Position numbers and translations under genes: made by a program. Shown here piece by piece: positions 61,503-64,000 of a DNA stretch of 64,000 nt (position 1 is the stretch's first letter; every line of letters starts with the position of its first letter). This stretch comes from Pseudomonas paralactis (lineage in GTDB: Bacteria; Pseudomonadota; Gammaproteobacteria; Pseudomonadales; Pseudomonadaceae): contig NZ_JYLN01000001.1 of NCBI RefSeq assembly GCF_001439735.1, positions 620,001 through 684,000 of the forward strand. The letters run 5' to 3'. Below the pieces are notes generated by a model. It saw only the letters and a program-made list of their open reading frames with translations. It was not told the DNA's origin and made no database searches.

Positions 61503-62069
61503 TTACGGCAGTGACGCCGTAATCTCCTTGCGGCAAACCTCAAGCACTTCATCGGCCAGTGCGGAATCATCCGGGCACGCCCGCGACAGCATGATTGCGC
61601 CGATGGCATGGGCCATGCTGTCGAGCATTTTCGCACGCAGGCCTTCTTGCGGCGTCTCATGAGCCGCGTTGTACTTTGCTTCCAGGGCCTGCAGGGTGTT
61701 TTCCAAACCCTCGGCAAAGGTCGCCTTCAGCGTGTCCGATTGACGGGCGGCATCGGCACACAACGCCGCCAATGTGCATCCGCCGCCGCGATGGTCGCGG
61801 TGCTGCCTGGACAGGTAAACCTCGAAAAACTGCTCCAGCTCCCTCTCCGCGCTGTCGGCCAGTGACTGCGCCAGGCTGTTGGCGGCTGCTTCCGCCATCA
61901 AGTCCGCCTTGGAACCGAAGTGCTTGTAAAAGCCGCCTTGGGTAAAACCGGCCGCAGCCATCAACTCGGCCACGCCCACCCCATCGAAACCCCGCTCGCG
62001 GAACAACTCGGAAGCTGTCGCGACGATATGGGCCCGATTGCTCTGTGACTGCGCCTTGGTGATCTTCAT
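61503..62069 (-). CDS. TetR-family repressor
   Basis: A 188-residue TetR protein: helix-turn-helix SNRAHIVATASELFRERGFDGVGVAELMAAAGFTQGGFYKHFGSKADLMAEA with the usual TQGGFYKHF recognition helix, and a ligand domain containing a cysteine (GGGCTLAALC) as in several electrophile-sensing relatives. It is divergent from an SDR gene; a 56-base inverted repeat fills the gap, so autorepression and repression of the SDR/reductase genes is likely. ATG 62069 (MKITKAQSQ) is used; frames further upstream run into the operator. Confidence 0.9.
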   Translation of the reverse strand: MKITKAQSQSNRAHIVATASELFRERGFDGVGVAELMAAAGFTQGGFYKHFGSKADLMAEAAANSLAQSLADSAERELEQFFEVYLSRQHRDHRGGGCTLAALCADAARQSDTLKATFAEGLENTLQALEAKYNAAHETPQEGLRAKMLDSMAHAIGAIMLSRACPDDSALADEVLEVCRKEITASLP

Positions 62070-62107
62070 GTCTGTGGTCCTGACAGCGTGCGAGATAGGC
62101 ATATTAC

Positions 62108-62163
62108 TATGATGTCGATCATAATCAAAACCGTTGACAGCTTTGATTATGATCGACATCATA
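62108..62163. promoter_or_regulatory. TetR operator: 22-base arms around a 12-base centre
   Basis: 62108-62129 is exactly the inverse of 62142-62163. Each arm also contains the inner palindrome ATGAT-GTCG-ATCAT, so there are two facing 14-base TetR-size sites. TTGACA at 62134-62139 in the centre suits a -35 for the SDR gene. One repressor dimer per arm, or a pair on both, would block both promoters. Confidence 0.88.
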
Positions 62164-62194
62164 AAACCTCCTCGCACTCACAGAGCATCACACC

Positions 62195-62983
62195 ATGAGC
62201 ACTTCCAACACCGTTCTGATCACTGGCGCTTCGACCGGTATTGGCGCCGCCTACGCCGAACGCTTTGCCGCACGCGGCCACGACCTCGTACTGGTCGCCC
62301 GTGACATCGCGCGCCTGGAAGCGCTCGCCGCCAGGCTGCGTGAGCACCACGCCGTCAGCGTTGATATCCTCCCGGCCGACCTGACCCAGAACGCTGACCT
62401 GGCCGCAGTTGAAGCGCGCCTGCGTGAGGACGCCAACATTGGCACCCTGGTCAACAATGCAGGCGCCGCGCAGTCCGGCAGTTTTATTGAACAGTCCACC
62501 GAAAGCGTCGCGCAGTTGGTCGCCCTCAACACCACGGCGCTGGTACGCCTGGCCAGTGCCATCGCCCCGCGCCTGGCGGCAGCGGGCAACGGCGCTATCA
62601 TCAACATTGGCTCGGTAGTGGGCCTGGCCCCGGAATTCGGCATGACGGTATACGGCGCGACCAAGGCGTTCGTGCTGTTCCTGTCCCAGGGCATGAGCCT
62701 GGAGCTGGCGCCCAAAGGCGTGTACGTGCAAGCCGTGCTGCCCGCCGCCACGCGTACCGAGATCTGGGAGCGTGCGGGCATTGATATCAACACCCTCACG
62801 GACGTGATGGAAGTGGGTGATCTGGTGGACGCAGCGCTGGTCGGTTTCGACCGCCGCGAGCCGGTGACCATTCCGCCGTTGCAGGACGGCGCCCGTTGGG
62901 ACGCGTTGCAGGCTGCGCGGCAAGGCTTGCTGGCGCAGATCAAGCAGTCCCAGGTTGCCGAGCGTTACCTGGCCAACGCCTGA
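62195..62983 (+). CDS. Short-chain dehydrogenase/reductase (SDR)
   Basis: A 262-residue classical SDR. Cofactor motif TGASTGIG (residues 10-17), NNAG (87-90), catalytic Ser140, Tyr153 and Lys157 (YGATK), and the Arg after beta-2 (LVARD) that favours NADPH. The substrate is unknown. Together with the following reductase and the TetR gene it looks like a chemically induced detoxification cassette for carbonyl or enone compounds. No strong ribosome site precedes ATG 62195. Confidence 0.93.
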   Translation: MSTSNTVLITGASTGIGAAYAERFAARGHDLVLVARDIARLEALAARLREHHAVSVDILPADLTQNADLAAVEARLREDANIGTLVNNAGAAQSGSFIEQSTESVAQLVALNTTALVRLASAIAPRLAAAGNGAIINIGSVVGLAPEFGMTVYGATKAFVLFLSQGMSLELAPKGVYVQAVLPAATRTEIWERAGIDINTLTDVMEVGDLVDAALVGFDRREPVTIPPLQDGARWDALQAARQGLLAQIKQSQVAERYLANA

Positions 62984-63044
62984 TCAACCGGTAGCAGGCG
63001 TGCTCCGCGCCTGCCCTTCTCACCGAAGCAACGAGCGTTGAACC

Positions 63045-64000
63045 ATGAAGGCATTTTCCATCGAACGGTACGGCAAGCAGCCCGGCCGCCTCATCGAGAC
63101 CCCCGCGCCTGTTGTGGGTGAGCATGACGTGCTGGTTCAGGTGCGGGCCAGCAGCGTCAATGTGCTGGATGCAAAGATCGCCAAGGGCGAATTCAAACTG
63201 ATCCTGCCCTATGCGTTGCCGTTGACACTGGGCAATGACCTGGCCGGCGTGGTGCTCAGCGTCGGCGCTGCGGTACGACGCTTCAAACCGGGGGACGAAG
63301 TCTACGCCCGCCCGCCCCAGCAACGTATCGGCACCTTCGCCGAGCGGATTGCCGTGCACGAAGACGCACTGGCGCGCAAACCCGACAACATCACTATGGA
63401 GCAAGCCGCGGCCCTGCCCCTGGTCGCGCTCACGGCGTGGCAGGTGCTGGTGGAAACCGCGAAGCTGAAGAAAGGCCAGAAGGTTTTCATTCATGCGGGC
63501 TCAGGCGGGGTGGGCAGTATCGCCATCCAGCTGGCCAAGCATTTGGGCGCTTTTGTCGCCACCACCACCAGCACCGCCAATGTGGAGTGGGTCAAGGCGT
63601 TGGGCGCGGATGTAGTGATCGACTACAAACAGCAAGCCTTCGAGGCCGTGCTGCGCGATTACGATGTGGTGCTGAACAGCCTGGGCCCGGATGCACTGGC
63701 CAAGTCACTGAAGATGCTCAAGCCCGGCGGTCAGCTCATCTCCATCTCCGGGCCGCCGACGCCCGCCTTCGCCCGCGCCCAGAACCTGCCATGGGCATTA
63801 GGCCTGGTCATGGGCCTGTTGAGCAGCGGTATCCGCAGGAAAGCACGCAAGCAAGGCGTGAGCTATGAGTTTGTCTTCATGCGTGCCAGTGGCGTACAAC
63901 TGGATGAAATCACCGCGCTGGTCGAGTCCGGCAGTATCCGGCCGGTTATCGACCGTACCTTTCCTTTCGAATCCACAGCGGCGGCCCTGGACTATGTCGA
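63045..64000 (+). CDS. NADP-dependent quinone/enone oxidoreductase, MDR family (3' end cut)
   Basis: The first 318 codons of a zinc-independent medium-chain reductase. MKAFSIERYGKQPGRLIETP starts it, then LVQVRASSVNVLDAKIAKGE, TLGNDLAGVVLSVG, KPGDEVYARP, and the Rossmann loop HAGSGGVGSIAIQLAKHLGA (A-G-S-G-G-V-G), with KPGGQLISISG and RPVIDRTFPFESTAAALDYV near the cut. These are quinone oxidoreductase/alkenal reductase features. It follows the SDR by 61 bases on the same strand and probably shares its TetR-controlled promoter. The C-terminus lies outside the window. Confidence 0.92.
   Translation, partial: MKAFSIERYGKQPGRLIETPAPVVGEHDVLVQVRASSVNVLDAKIAKGEFKLILPYALPLTLGNDLAGVVLSVGAAVRRFKPGDEVYARPPQQRIGTFAERIAVHEDALARKPDNITMEQAAALPLVALTAWQVLVETAKLKKGQKVFIHAGSGGVGSIAIQLAKHLGAFVATTTSTANVEWVKALGADVVIDYKQQAFEAVLRDYDVVLNSLGPDALAKSLKMLKPGGQLISISGPPTPAFARAQNLPWALGLVMGLLSSGIRRKARKQGVSYEFVFMRASGVQLDEITALVESGSIRPVIDRTFPFESTAAALDYV

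Noticed and set aside
1..64000. CRISPR array, tRNA or rRNA genes, prophage or defence island
   Set aside because: No regularly spaced direct repeats, no tRNA-like cloverleaf or rRNA sequence, and no phage or restriction gene cluster was seen; the only repeats are REPINs and the structured element.

Overview
The window is a chromosomal segment of a fluorescent pseudomonad, most likely of the Pseudomonas fluorescens group. The case rests on high G+C, the Pseudomonas-style cobalamin operon in aerobic-pathway gene order, an MxtR/CrbS-type transporter-kinase, a GbuA-type guanidinobutyrase, the cysM-rlmD-relA-mazG block, and many REP/REPIN palindromes of the kind common in this group. There are no rRNA or tRNA genes, no CRISPR array, no insertion sequence with a transposase and no prophage block.

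Layout. 1-9.4 kb: a MarR regulator cut by the window edge, recQ, a YecA-like protein, a DUF454 membrane protein, the hybrid kinase mxtR, rmuC and a Sel1-like small protein. 9.4-13.8 kb: small lineage genes, a FadL-type outer membrane protein and a periplasmic glutathione peroxidase. 13.7-15.5 kb: a MarR/MFS cassette with two copies of a palindromic operator and a 39-residue hydrophobic ORF overlapping the MFS stop. 15.5-24.7 kb: ten cobalamin genes on the minus strand behind a cobalamin riboswitch, mostly linked by 4-base ATGA overlaps. 25-34 kb: a PQQ-type sugar dehydrogenase lipoprotein, two NlpC/P60 lipoproteins, hda, a PerM-like transporter, DUF2066, purMN and a DUF3108 protein. 35-40.3 kb: a Fur-box-preceded three-gene siderophore operon (NIS synthetase, MFS exporter, IutA-like TonB receptor). 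40.3-47.8 kb: DUF2058, mazG, relA, rlmD, cysM and a DTW-domain protein. 47.8-51.8 kb: LysR regulator, gbuA, a Na+/solute symporter and a 40-residue ORF in the place of P. aeruginosa PA1414 (SicX locus). 51.9-61.5 kb: LysR/MFS pair, DUF2177, S1-domain protein, several small envelope proteins, a DEAD-box helicase and an MscS-type channel. 61.5-64 kb: a TetR repressor divergent from an SDR and a medium-chain reductase across a 56-base inverted-repeat operator.

The most unusual signal is not a gene. Three dispersed copies (about 18.43-18.66, 33.99-34.39 and 46.73-47.19 kb) of a non-coding element carry hairpins whose stems change sequence by compensated base pairs. Each copy runs through GGCCGCC into a REP sequence. 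One copy has 22-base terminal inverted repeats and an 11-base flanking direct repeat, like a MITE. One copy has lost the large branched hairpin and sits inside the cobalamin operon between cobQ and cobU. A separate REP pair forms the 3' end of cobB, gives CobB an extra C-terminal tail and contains the start region of bluB.

The siderophore operon is the best candidate for an under-described pathway: a single NIS synthetase with its own exporter and a hydroxycarboxylate-type receptor, as in rhizoferrin or legiobactin loci.
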